A stretch of 11,226 nt of DNA from Endotrypanum monterogeii (lineage: Eukaryota > Euglenozoa > Kinetoplastea > Trypanosomatida > Trypanosomatidae), in contig CM007321.1 in the NCBI GenBank assembly GCA_000333855.2, forward strand, positions 101,147 through 112,372, read 5' to 3'. Shown here one piece after another: positions 1-7,792 of this stretch. The position numbers and the translations under genes are program-made. The notes beneath the pieces were generated by a model that was not told the origin of the DNA, did not search any database, and saw only the letters and a list, made by a program, of their open reading frames with translations. Every line of letters starts with the position of its first letter. Position 1 is the first letter of the stretch.

Positions 1-295
1 CGACAACGACCGACCAACCAACCGACCGACGACAACGTAACGTAACGTAGTACTACTACTACTACTACACTTATCGTCCACTAGTCGTCCCCCTCCCCCC
101 CCCACCCACCACACACACACACCAAAAAAAAAAAAAGGTATGATGATGCCAACTTGCCGACTACGCTCCGGAATCCCTCGCCTCTACCACATACATACAT
201 CCCTCGCCTTCCCCTCTTCGTTCTCTCTTCTCAAAGAGCCCAAGAATTGATTCCGCGCCTTACGAATACAGCAGTAATATATATATATATATATA
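1..295. other. Repetitive 5' flank, no gene seen
   Basis: This stretch holds short-period tandem motifs: CGAC/CAAC-like units near 1-35, GTAAC units near 35-48, and about six TAC units near 49-68. They are followed by a C-rich block, a short (AC)n tract and a run of 13 A at 124-136. An open frame runs into the first gene from 154, but it begins with TTG and reads through microsatellite sequence, so I do not treat it as coding. The region is probably intergenic plus outron removed by trans-splicing. I see no RNA gene or promoter in it. Confidence 0.6.
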
Positions 296-323
296 TTTTT
301 TTTTTTTTATATACCCTATACAG
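296..323 (+). promoter_or_regulatory. Predicted spliced-leader acceptor for the MFS-like gene
   Basis: A run of 13 T (296-308) follows an (AT)n tract. The first AG downstream is at 322-323. Trypanosomatid acceptors are typically the first AG after a pyrimidine tract, which would give a 64-nt 5'UTR (324-387) containing no ATG. A second AG at 382-383 lies only 4 nt before the start codon, behind a C/T and CA-rich block, and is a possible minor site. The call rests on pattern only. Confidence 0.55.
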
Positions 324-387
324 ACATATACATATCCCCTCCCTCCCCTCCCCCCACCCACACACACACACACGTAAATTGAGCACC

Positions 388-2118
388 ATGGGTCTCAATG
401 GCAGCGTCCCCACCAAGTCGCGCAAGCCGTCGGCGTCTATATACGATGCATGGGGGGAAACGTTGCTTCCATTTCTCATACCGGCAATGGTGCTCAGTGT
501 GTGGCCAGTCGTCATGATATTCCGTGCACGCAACCGCTCCCCTGTCAGGCTGCTGGGGATCGCCGTGCTCATCTCATTGGCGGATGGGCTTCTCGGCAGC
601 TGCACATTTCCGCTCCAACATCAATATGCGTTCTCCCTCACCACCAACTCCGCCCTCTTCTACGTGGGCACCATAACCTACTGGCTTGGCGGCCTCTTCG
701 TGGGCCCGGTGATGGAGATGTTGGGGTTTCGGTGCTCTTGCATGGCGCTAGCTATGGCAGGGATCGTTGGTGCATGGGGTAGCGGACAGAGCATTGTATG
801 TTTTGCCCTCGTGGGCCGTGCCGCCAGCGCGGTAGCCACGTCTGGGTTGGCAGCGTGGGTCGAGTACGCGCTGTACCATGAAGGGGCTGTGCAGCGAGGC
901 CATGTCGCCGCTAGTGCCCTCGAAGGAAATGATAAAGTCGCCTCCCTGAGAGGCAATCGGGAGGCAATCAGTAACAGTGGCATACTTACCCTGTTTCACC
1001 AGATACGTCCTGCCATGTCGTGGCTGTCGATGTTGGCATCACAATACGCGATGGTAGCTACACCGACAGTGTCATGGGCGCCGTGTTGGGTGGCCATTGC
1101 ATGTTATGTTAGCATCCTCTTCGCTGTCTGGAGCTTCGTCGACTTGCCCCGCACCTCAACAGCAGCACTGTCGCTGTCTGCGAAGTCTCCCTCGGTCGGT
1201 ATTGCTCCTCTCCTAGACAACAGTGCTGCTACCGGGTCACACGCTAGGAACGTGAACATGAGGGATACTTCAGTGCATAGCTTCAGAGCGGAGGGCAAGC
1301 TCTCCGCTGCGGCGACAGCAGCACAACAACCGCTGTGCGGTGTGTCAATGAACTGCTTCCAAGGCGACCGTGTTGCTGCCGACTTCTGTCGCCGATGGTC
1401 ACTGCGACGGTTCATGTGTCACCTAATCCACACCTATGCGACGTCGTTGCGAACGTTGTTCTGTCCACGCTACCTGGCCCGTCACGTGGTTGTGGTGGTC
1501 TTTGGCGCCGCCTTCTTTGCGGCGTCGCTGCTTTGGGTGCCAACGCTCGAGTTGTACGACGACAGCATTCCCTTCGGTTTCGTTTTTCAGCTGTTTATGC
1601 TGGCCATGTTCCTCGGCAGCACCTTCACACTTCCGGTGTGGGCCGTCGGCGGCGCGGAGGCTGCCCTGGTGGTCCTCCTCAACCTCAGCGAACGCACCCT
1701 CTTCACGTCGCGGGACTACGCCATCCCTGTGACTATCCTGCTCAGCGGCATCGTGCTGCATCTGACGCACGGCGCCCTCGTCACCATGGGCAGTCTCTGG
1801 CGGGCTGAGTATCCAGTCGCTAGCGTCACACTTACCTTTCTATTCGTATTGAAGGCTTGCACAGGCATCCTCGGCTGGGTGTTGCTCCACATCCTTGACG
1901 GTCGATATATGGAGGATGCTTTTGTGTTCGAGGCGCGGTGGATGCGCGGCCTAATGTGGGTGGCGGCGGTAGCACTGGCGCAGTACATCGTGGGGCGCAT
2001 GGCCTCTAGTTGCGAATACAAGTCTAGCTGCGGTGCAAATGTGAGCGCGGTAGGCCTTGTTGCGGCACAAGAGGGTAACATGGGCAACCTTGAGGACCAT
2101 AGCATCACACCGGTCTAG
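388..2118 (+). CDS. Multi-pass membrane transporter, MFS type (MFS_5/MFSD5-like, putative)
   Basis: The protein has 576 residues and about 11-12 hydrophobic helices. Strong ones lie near 25-45, 55-72, 88-107, 114-128, 136-158, 230-250, 364-385, 396-418, 444-466, 478-502 and 518-538. A hydrophilic loop at about 252-360 separates two halves, as in the 6+6 major facilitator fold. Two stretches match what I recall of MFSD5 (molybdate-anion transporter, Pfam MFS_5): a loop 2-3 motif A-like element (GGLFVGPVMEMLGF, 101-114) and LVGRAASAVATSGLAAWVEY at 141-160, equivalent to the LVGRA...AFEAW segment of the family. By inference it is a membrane carrier; substrate and membrane are unknown. The start at ATG 388 is chosen because it is the first ATG in frame (context CACCATGG) and because upstream sequence is repeat-derived. 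No N-terminal signal peptide is needed. The family assignment is from memory and moderately sure; the integral-membrane call is firm. Confidence 0.75.
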   Translation: MGLNGSVPTKSRKPSASIYDAWGETLLPFLIPAMVLSVWPVVMIFRARNRSPVRLLGIAVLISLADGLLGSCTFPLQHQYAFSLTTNSALFYVGTITYWLGGLFVGPVMEMLGFRCSCMALAMAGIVGAWGSGQSIVCFALVGRAASAVATSGLAAWVEYALYHEGAVQRGHVAASALEGNDKVASLRGNREAISNSGILTLFHQIRPAMSWLSMLASQYAMVATPTVSWAPCWVAIACYVSILFAVWSFVDLPRTSTAALSLSAKSPSVGIAPLLDNSAATGSHARNVNMRDTSVHSFRAEGKLSAAATAAQQPLCGVSMNCFQGDRVAADFCRRWSLRRFMCHLIHTYATSLRTLFCPRYLARHVVVVVFGAAFFAASLLWVPTLELYDDSIPFGFVFQLFMLAMFLGSTFTLPVWAVGGAEAALVVLLNLSERTLFTSRDYAIPVTILLSGIVLHLTHGALVTMGSLWRAEYPVASVTLTFLFVLKACTGILGWVLLHILDGRYMEDAFVFEARWMRGLMWVAAVALAQYIVGRMASSCEYKSSCGANVSAVGLVAAQEGNMGNLEDHSITPV

Positions 2119-2226
2119 CAACAGCAAAGGGTGGGTAGGGAGGAGGTGAGGAAGGGAAGCACGGCATGGACTTTGGGGGGGGGGCGAAGGGCGCGGCTAC
2201 CCTCTTGGATTCTCTAAGCGCGACGC

Positions 2227-2261
2227 TGTGTATGTGTGTGTGTGTGTGTGTATGTGTGTGT
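2227..2261. repeat. (TG)n microsatellite
   Basis: An interrupted TG dinucleotide tract with TA interruptions at 2231 and 2251. It lies in the probable 3'UTR of the MFS-like gene. Confidence 0.9.
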
Positions 2262-2330
2262 CTACGTGCGTTGACCCTTTGTTTTCTGATGATGGCTGTA
2301 GTTTTTTGGTGCGCACCTCCCCGTCTTCTT

Positions 2331-2352
2331 CACATACACACACACACACACA
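2331..2352. repeat. (CA)n microsatellite
   Basis: A CA tract with one TA interruption, 70 nt downstream of a (TG)n tract. The two are complementary in the same transcript. Confidence 0.9.
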
Positions 2353-2713
2353 AAGTATGTATGCTGTTTTCTTTGTTTTTGTCGGTGGTTGTGACTGTAA
2401 GTCTCCATCGTGTAGCTTTCAACCGCTTTTCTGGTCATTTTTTTTTTTCACAGTGTCTGTCTGTCTGTGCATGTACTTGCCGTGTTAATACCTGTGCTTC
2501 ACTAGCTTCTCGCTTTTTTTTTTCTTGTATTCGCTCTTGCTTTCTCATCCGTGTGTTGCGTTTGTTGCTTCGTACCCTGTCTCCCTATCCTTTCATACAC
2601 ACAGATACGTGACAAATAAACTCAAACGCGAGAGCGGATACAGACGCATCCCACGTACTGCCCAGTGCGGCATTTAAAAAAAACGGGGGGGGGAGGAGAG
2701 TTTCGGAGGGATA

Positions 2714-2734
2714 GTGTGTGTGTGTGTGTGTGTG
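2714..2734. repeat. (TG)n microsatellite
   Basis: A pure TG/GT tract following a G-rich block at about 2682-2695, in the intergenic region. Confidence 0.9.
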
Positions 2735-2971
2735 GTGCTGCGTCCCTCGAGTCTCCTTGCTTGCCTCGATATCGGTAGCTTTTTTCTTTCATCCTCTTTT
2801 TTTTTCGTAGCTTCCATCCCTCCTCCTGAAAAAAGAAAAAAAAAATGGTGAAGTGATTCGCGTTGTATCTCGTTGAAGAGTTGAGGAGAATGCGATAAGG
2901 GTATGAGAGGCTTTTTTTTTCTCGAACTGCGGCCATTGATCGTCAATAAATAACGGTATTCACATACGCGC

Positions 2972-2974
<3 letters not shown>

Positions 2975-3013
<39 letters not shown>
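2975..3013. repeat. (AT)n microsatellite
   Basis: An AT tract of about 39 nt with one GT interruption near 3003. It is self-complementary and so a candidate for cruciform extrusion or replication slippage. Confidence 0.9.
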
Positions 3014-3087
3014 AGGAGGGAGAGTGGTGAATGCAAGTGTTTTCTGCCCTCCCTCCCTCTTCCACATGATCCGTGGGCATACTCATT

Positions 3088-3088
<1 letters not shown>

Positions 3089-3118
<30 letters not shown>
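3089..3118. repeat. (CA)15 microsatellite
   Basis: An uninterrupted 30-nt CA tract ending in CAG at 3117-3119, in the outron region upstream of the nicotinamidase gene. Confidence 0.95.
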
Positions 3119-3119
<1 letters not shown>

Positions 3120-3177
3120 CTTTGCTACATCGCCACCATAATCGTGCGCAGCTCTACGGCGCCACATTGTGTGATAG

Positions 3178-3313
3178 CTCGGCCTCGTGTCTGTGTTCCC
3201 TCCTCCCTTCCCCCCACACCCACCCACCAACACACCCCGCTCGCCATTGACTCTCTCAACATCCTTTTTTATTATTACTATTTCGCTTTATATTTTGGCT
3301 CTTTTTTTAAAAG
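3178..3313 (+). promoter_or_regulatory. Predicted spliced-leader acceptor for nicotinamidase
   Basis: From 3178 to 3311 there is no AG dinucleotide at all. The stretch is strongly pyrimidine-rich (C/T blocks at 3191-3240, T-rich at 3264-3308). The first AG is at 3312-3313, right after a run of 7 T. This is the expected trypanosomatid acceptor layout. It gives a very short 5'UTR of 10 nt beyond the spliced leader before ATG 3324. Confidence 0.65.
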
Positions 3314-3316
3314 CTC

Positions 3317-3334
3317 ATGCCATATGACGGGTAA
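3317..3334 (+). promoter_or_regulatory. Upstream ATG/short uORF overlapping the nicotinamidase start
   Basis: An ATG at 3317 opens a five-codon frame (Met-Pro-Tyr-Asp-Gly, stop TAA 3332-3334) in a different frame. It overlaps the main ATG at 3324. If the acceptor at 3312-3313 is used, this ATG lies 4 nt after the spliced leader and would be met first by scanning ribosomes. It could dampen translation; this is inference only. Confidence 0.4.
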
Positions 3335-3989
3335 ATTAAGCACATGTGGCACATGCATCCACACGGCCACGCCGCCGTCGCCAAGTGTGCCCATTAGCAG
3401 CGTCACCGATGCGCTCATCATTGTCGACATGCAGGACGACTTCTTGGTGCCTGGAGCTCCTCTCCTCGTAGCAGGAGGGGAGGCTTTGGTTGACGACATC
3501 AACGCTACTTCAAACAGACTACCGTTTCGCTGCCAAGTGGCCACACAGGACTGGCACCCAGCGGATCACTGCTCCTTCGTTGCTCAGGGTGGGCCATGGC
3601 CTCCACACTGTGTCAACGGCACAAGAGGCGCGCAGTTGCACGCAGGGCTTGATACGCGGTGTGTCAATGCGATCATCCGCAAAGGACTCTCGCAGCAGGG
3701 GGATAGCTACTCCGCATTCCTTGAGTACGATGGGGTGCCGACGGGCTTGGCAGGGTTGCTGCAGTCGATCGGCATCCGTCGCGTGTTTGTGTGCGGGGTG
3801 GCGTTCGACTACTGTGTATTCTTCACCGCAATGGACGCACGAAGGAGTAACTTCGAGGTAGTGGTCCTAGAGGACTTGACCGCCGCTGTGGACGACGCAA
3901 CGCGGGTGGCGCGCACTGCGGAACTGAAAGAAGCCGGCATTGTGCTGTTATCAAGCTCCGCCCTCGTGGCTGGCGACTCTCAGGCGTGA
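3324..3989 (+). CDS. PNC1: Nicotinamidase (isochorismatase-fold hydrolase)
   Basis: This 221-residue enzyme hydrolyses nicotinamide to nicotinic acid and ammonia, feeding the Preiss-Handler route to NAD+. Trypanosomatids lack de novo NAD synthesis, and the Leishmania enzyme is reported to be needed for growth. All family residues are visible. The catalytic triad is D35 (in IVDMQDDF), K120 (RKG, followed by DSYSAF) and nucleophile C164 (CGVAFDYC). The cis-peptide pair is V159-A160, and the metal site is D76 and H78 (TQDWHP) plus H95 (WPPHC). Length is normal for the family, with a leader of about 28 residues before the first strand. ATG 3324 is chosen because it follows the predicted acceptor; the next in-frame Met (M36) would remove D35. 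The frame is open upstream only through CA repeats. I see no targeting signal. A plain pyrazinamidase label would describe the same enzyme. Confidence 0.95.
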   Translation: MTGKLSTCGTCIHTATPPSPSVPISSVTDALIIVDMQDDFLVPGAPLLVAGGEALVDDINATSNRLPFRCQVATQDWHPADHCSFVAQGGPWPPHCVNGTRGAQLHAGLDTRCVNAIIRKGLSQQGDSYSAFLEYDGVPTGLAGLLQSIGIRRVFVCGVAFDYCVFFTAMDARRSNFEVVVLEDLTAAVDDATRVARTAELKEAGIVLLSSSALVAGDSQA

Positions 3990-4011
3990 GGGATGTAAAA
4001 ATAAATTTTTC

Positions 4012-4085
4012 TATATATATGTATATGTATATGTGTATATCTATATATATATATATATATATGTATATATAGATAGATATATATA
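4012..4085. repeat. Long (TA)n-rich microsatellite
   Basis: About 74 nt of TA dinucleotides with GT, CT and AGATAG interruptions. It begins 22 nt after the nicotinamidase stop codon and is followed by a G/A-rich block (4086-4145). Confidence 0.9.
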
Positions 4086-4482
4086 CGTGGGAGGGGGAAA
4101 AGAAAGGGGGGCAGAGGAGGAGGAGGACAAGGGGCGGGGGGAGGCGATGGATGAGAGCAGATAGATAGAATGACTCGTCTAGCAAAGTGCCGGTGTGCCT
4201 GGTGTGCTCCGGGCGGAAACGACGCTGCGATCACAGACCCCCTCCCCACCCACCCACTACCTTCGATTCTCGTCCATCTCCTCCGTCTGGTCTGCATGTG
4301 CCACATTGTTGCAGTTAGTCATCTTTCCAGCAAGCGGAGTGTACTCATTGCGGCGATGACGACCGCAGCAATCATGAGGCAACCGCGCATCGTTATTCTT
4401 CAAAGATTTTAGGTGAATCCATAATGGAAGTGGTGACGCATTCCCCCAGCTCCCCACCTCCTCCCTCCGCCGCAACCCCCAG

Positions 4483-4511
4483 TGCCCGTGTACCAGCGAT
4501 ATGCACGGGCA
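4483..4511 (+). other. Inverted repeat / hairpin flanked by complementary Y and R arms
   Basis: TGCCCGTGTA (4483-4492) pairs with TATGCACGGGCA (last 10 bases, 4502-4511): nine Watson-Crick pairs and one G-T, loop of 9 nt. The stem sits between a pyrimidine-rich arm (about 4441-4480) and a purine-rich arm (about 4512-4556) that are partly complementary, so a longer imperfect hairpin is possible. It lies in the presumed nicotinamidase 3'UTR. A role is unknown. Confidence 0.5.
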
Positions 4512-4600
4512 GGGTGGAAAGGAGATGGAGGGGAGGAAGGAGGGGGGGAGGGACGCTCTTTTTTTCCCCGATGTTGCACACACTCTTGCTTACTTGAGCA

Positions 4601-4627
4601 TTTTTTTTTTTTTTAACGTTCAAAAAG
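4601..4627 (+). promoter_or_regulatory. Possible additional trans-splice acceptor
   Basis: A run of 14 T (4601-4614) is followed by the first AG at 4626-4627, and an ATG occurs 10 nt later at 4638. The layout mimics the real acceptors in this window. The ORF behind it (4638-5096, 152 codons) reads through (TA)n and (GT)n, so the site may be spurious or may produce a noncoding transcript. Confidence 0.25.
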
Positions 4628-4692
4628 ACTGGATCAAATGAGGGAGCTCTTGCGCACCATACAAGCCCACACATGTATTCATAATACATCTT

Positions 4693-4716
4693 TATATATA
4701 TATATATATATAGGTG

Positions 4717-4749
<33 letters not shown>
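4693..4749. repeat. (TA)n then (GT)n compound microsatellite
   Basis: TA tract at 4693-4712, a 9-nt spacer, then (GT)14 at 4722-4749. A T run (4766-4775) follows shortly after. Confidence 0.9.
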
Positions 4750-5107
4750 CTTGGTGTGTACTCGCTTTTTTTTTTCTGGATGCTTGTTGGGACACAGGCA
4801 GGGTGAGGGATAAACATCTGGGCAACACGATATGGTACGCCACATGCGCTCCGCCTCTCCACCTCCTCCTTCTTCCCTTTGCCCACACGTCTACCGTCTC
4901 ACCCACCTGTGGTCGGATACCCCCTTCGTTCTCATTTTCCGGTACTAATGTTTTTTTTTCTGTTGTTGTTGACATACATATGGAGGGATATTCTTTCTTC
5001 CATTCATACTTGGACTACAGACATGCACACATCTCCGTCAAAGTGAATGTCTTGGCGCGGTCGCCAGATGTAGAAGTGAGAGATTATGCAGACTGAAGAC
5101 ACTGGAT

Positions 5108-5166
5108 GGTAGGGCAGTGCACACCCGTGTGCGCCTGCGTGCCAGCCTTGGTCAGCTCGCCCTACC
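5108..5166 (+). other. Nested inverted repeats, possible structured RNA element
   Basis: GGTAGGGC (5108-5115) is perfectly complementary to GCCCTACC (5159-5166). Inside, GTGCACA (5117-5123) pairs with TGTGCGC (5128-5134, one wobble) around loop CCCG. Together these make a closed outer stem with an internal hairpin, in one of the few non-repetitive islands of this gap. I do not recognise it as a known RNA family. Confidence 0.4.
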
Positions 5167-5203
5167 CGCCTGGCGCGCCTCCTTTCCCCGACGAGGAGCA
5201 ACG

Positions 5204-5227
5204 CACACACACACACACACACACACA
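5204..5227. repeat. (CA)12 microsatellite
   Basis: A pure CA tract followed by AAGG and a run of nine A (5230-5238). Confidence 0.95.
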
Positions 5228-5396
5228 AGGAAAAAAAAATGAGGTCCTTTAACAACGTCCATATCTACATCGATGAGCGTTTCTATGCAATACCAGCCAT
5301 GAAATTCCCCCGCTTTCTTCTCTACTTCCTCTCTCGTCTCGCTCCTACTGCTGCTCCTTCTTCTCCCCTCCCCTCCCCGACACCCTCACATACACA

Positions 5397-5400
5397 TATA

Positions 5401-5437
<37 letters not shown>

Positions 5438-5447
5438 ATACACACAC
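5397..5447. repeat. (TA)n then (CA)n compound microsatellite
   Basis: TA-rich tract at 5397-5440 with two interruptions (near 5401 and 5423), followed directly by a short CA run to 5447. Confidence 0.9.
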
Positions 5448-5694
5448 ATACGCATGAACGGTTGGTGGTTTGATAGGAGAGAGAAGTCTGCACGACAAAA
5501 GAAAAAAAAACAGAATTGAGTGAAGCCTCGCAGTGAAAGCACAAGCATTCACACCCTCACCCCCCCCCACCCACCCTCTCCTCTTCTTCCTCCTTGCCCC
5601 CCTCCCCTCCCCTCCCCTCCCCCCAAGCACACACATTTACGTCCCTCCTCCTTCCTTTTCTATTTCGGTATTTCTCCCTCTCCCTCAGTCTGTC

Positions 5695-5802
5695 TGTGTG
5701 TGTGTGTGTGCGTGTGTGTGTGTTTTGTTTCCACGGCTCACTATATTTTTCCTGTTCCCCGTTTGCCTCGCTGTGTGTGTGTGTGTATTTGTCTGTGTGT
5801 GT
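5695..5802. repeat. Cluster of (TG)n tracts
   Basis: Three TG tracts (5695-5722 with one CG step, 5772-5787 and 5794-5802) are embedded in pyrimidine-rich sequence. Confidence 0.85.
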
Positions 5803-6004
5803 ATTTGTGTCTCGGCCGTTTCGTTCCTCTCTAACGACTTCCCCCCTCCCCCCACCCCCCTCCTCCTCTTCCTCACCCCCCCCCTCCCTTCTTTCCTGCC
5901 TTCGATCCGTTTGTTTCGTGTTTTCGACGTCAACTACCATCACATTGCCACACTGTTTACCTCCTCTCCTCTCCCCTGACTCATCCTCTGTACTTGCTTA
6001 GTGC

Positions 6005-6116
6005 TTTTTTTTTTTTGTTTGTGTGTGTGTGTGTGTGTTTGTCACTCGAGTGTGCCAAGGTACATACATACAATTATTTACTTGTACCTGCGTGCCGCTG
6101 TCGTTGTCTCTGTGTG

Positions 6117-6148
<32 letters not shown>
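6005..6148. repeat. T12 run and two (GT)n tracts
   Basis: A run of 12 T at 6005-6016, (GT)n at 6021-6038 and (TG)14 at 6121-6148, in the outron upstream of the capping-enzyme-like gene. Confidence 0.9.
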
Positions 6149-6149
<1 letters not shown>

Positions 6150-6345
6150 ACGTGCTCTTGACGCGTTCCGTCATTTCGCTGCTACCAGAAGTAAAGGAGT
6201 GTACTTTCACAGCGAAGGGGAGGAGGGGGTGACGAGCATCTCTCTACTGAGCCGCAGGAAGGGACAAAGCGCAGGTCCACATCAAGGCCTGCACTCGCAA
6301 ACGAGGACACGAAGAAAAGCGCAGCGTTGAGCAGCGTATTTTCAG

Positions 6346-6412
6346 TTCTCCTCTCCCCTTTTCCCTTCCCCTCCACGCCCCCTCACCGTCTCTCTTCACT
6401 TTGTACCATCAG
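6346..6412 (+). promoter_or_regulatory. Predicted spliced-leader acceptor for the capping-enzyme-like gene
   Basis: A roughly 60-nt C/T-rich tract (6346-6405) contains no AG until 6411-6412. The resulting 5'UTR is only 21 nt, 15 of them T (6413-6427), then GAATCC and ATG 6434. The T15 run lies after the AG rather than before it. If it acted as the pyrimidine tract, the next AG (6439-6440) would fall inside the coding sequence and remove the start codon. Confidence 0.55.
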
Positions 6413-6433
6413 TTTTTTTTTTTTTTTGAATCC

Positions 6434-7761
6434 ATGTCAGACCTCGCCGTCGATGCAGGGAAGCTGCAGCAGCAGCAGCAGCACCCGCCGCAGCAACAGC
6501 AACAGCAACAGCAGCCGCCCTTCTCCGAAAACACCGCAGCATTTTCTGCGGAGACCCAGGTAAACACGAACACCAGTTCTTTCACCCTGTCAGCCTCTGA
6601 CGGGCCACCGTCGACGCCAACGCCAACGCCAACTACAGCAGCAGCAGCCGCAGCAGTCCGTGATACCACCACGCGTCCCGTGGGCGGCCCGACGCATCCG
6701 CCTGCCACTCAGACACCCCAGATAGAGAGCCCGTGCGGTACGACACCCGCGGCCGAGGGAAGGGCCGCGGTGCTATCACCTATGAGTGGTCTTTCGTCTG
6801 CTCCACCACCCGCCCCTCAGCCTCAGCACGAAACCTCAGGCGGGAAGAGGGGCGTGATGATGATGCAGCCGATGACAGCGCCGCCGCCGCCGCCGCCGCC
6901 TCCCCCACCGCCTCCACCGCCGCCGAGGTTGCCAGGAATGGTTGGGATGATTCCCGGTGTGCCACCCCCAATGACCGGCGCACCGCCCGGTGGGTACATG
7001 ATGCCAACTGGTTTCATGCCACCACCGCCGCAGCACATGATGATGCATCAGTCAAACGTGATGATGTTCCAGCCACCCACCCCCCCTGGCATGTCTCATC
7101 ACCATCACAACCCCGCAGGCATGCCACCGCCGCCGCCACCTTCTCAGCACCACCCCCACCACCACCAGCAACAGCACTTGGTCCCGCCCCAGCAGCAGCA
7201 GCACCACCAGCAGCACCAGCAGCAGCACTTGGCCCCGCCTCCACCTCAGCAACCCCAACACCAACATCAGCCTGGCATGATGCCCATGTGGATGCCGCCG
7301 CCGCCAACTCAAGCACCGCAACATCTCCAGGGTCCAGGAGTAATGATGCATATGAACGGCATGATGCCCATGACGATGTCGATGCCCATGGGGGCTACCT
7401 CGCCTTCGGTGCCGCCGGGTCAGCGGAGCAGTGGCCCACCGCCACCGTCGGGCATGATGATGTCTTTTTACCCACCGCCACCGCCAGGTGCGCCTCCGGG
7501 CCCCGGCGGATCCGCAGCGGGGGGGTCAATGCTTTCTGCGCACGCGTCTGGCGCTCCGTCGAATCACTCGCACATCCCCGTACACCCGAGCAACAGCACC
7601 AGTTGTAGCATCAACAGCCACCATAACCACATGAATGCCAGCATGTCCGTTCCCCCAAGCGGACACGCGTCCTTGTCGATGCTCCCTCAACTGCCGCCCC
7701 CCATGATGATGAACCCCGCCGGAGGGCCGAGGATGATGCCACCACCGCCACCGCCACCGCC

Positions 7762-7792
<31 letters not shown>

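Larger units (their letters stand above)
2119..3311. other. Intergenic/UTR region between the MFS-like and nicotinamidase genes
   Basis: This is 1.2 kb of 3'UTR, spacer and outron with no convincing gene. It is dominated by (TG)n, (CA)n and (TA)n microsatellites, short A and T runs, and T-rich stretches at 2430-2610 and 2780-2930. Open frames from 2166 on the + strand and near 2670-3230 on the - strand exist only because dinucleotide repeats lack stops; they encode CV, HT and YI runs. Polyadenylation of the upstream gene should fall here, coupled to the acceptor at 3312, but no sequence signal marks it. Confidence 0.7.
3990..6345. other. Long intergenic/UTR region upstream of the capping-enzyme-like gene
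   Basis: About 2.4 kb with no gene I can support. It contains blocks of (TA)n, (GT)n and (CA)n, T runs, and C/T-rich stretches (5340-5385, 5545-5680, 5840-5900). Less repetitive islands lie at about 4165-4440, 4800-5200 and 6170-6340. Open frames at 4170-4412, 5239-5457 and 5520-6001 have repeat-driven or featureless translations. A possible extra acceptor plus ORF near 4601-5096 and two inverted repeats are listed separately. I found no tRNA, rRNA or recognisable small RNA. Most of it is probably the 3'UTR of nicotinamidase and the outron of the next gene. Confidence 0.6.

Noticed and set aside
154..387. N-terminal extension of the MFS-like protein
   Set aside because: It begins with TTG, not a normal eukaryotic start. 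It reads through (AT)n, T13 and (CA)n and is interrupted by the predicted splice acceptor at 322-323.
2166..2612. 148-codon open frame between the first two genes
   Set aside because: The translation is mostly CV, HT and F runs from (TG)n, (CA)n and T tracts; no domain and no acceptor directly upstream.
4170..4412. 80-codon open frame after nicotinamidase
   Set aside because: It starts with ATG but lacks a pyrimidine tract plus AG just upstream and shows no recognisable motif or coding bias.
5520..6001. Three overlapping + strand open frames
   Set aside because: They are open in several frames at once because the sequence is C/T-rich and (TG)n-rich; the products are Pro/Ser/Leu and Cys/Val runs.
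6733..7608. 291-codon frame overlapping the N-terminal region of the third gene
   Set aside because: It is a frame-shifted reading of the Pro/Gln/His/Met-rich segment, giving Ala/Asp/His repeats. It ends where the low complexity weakens and has no independent support.
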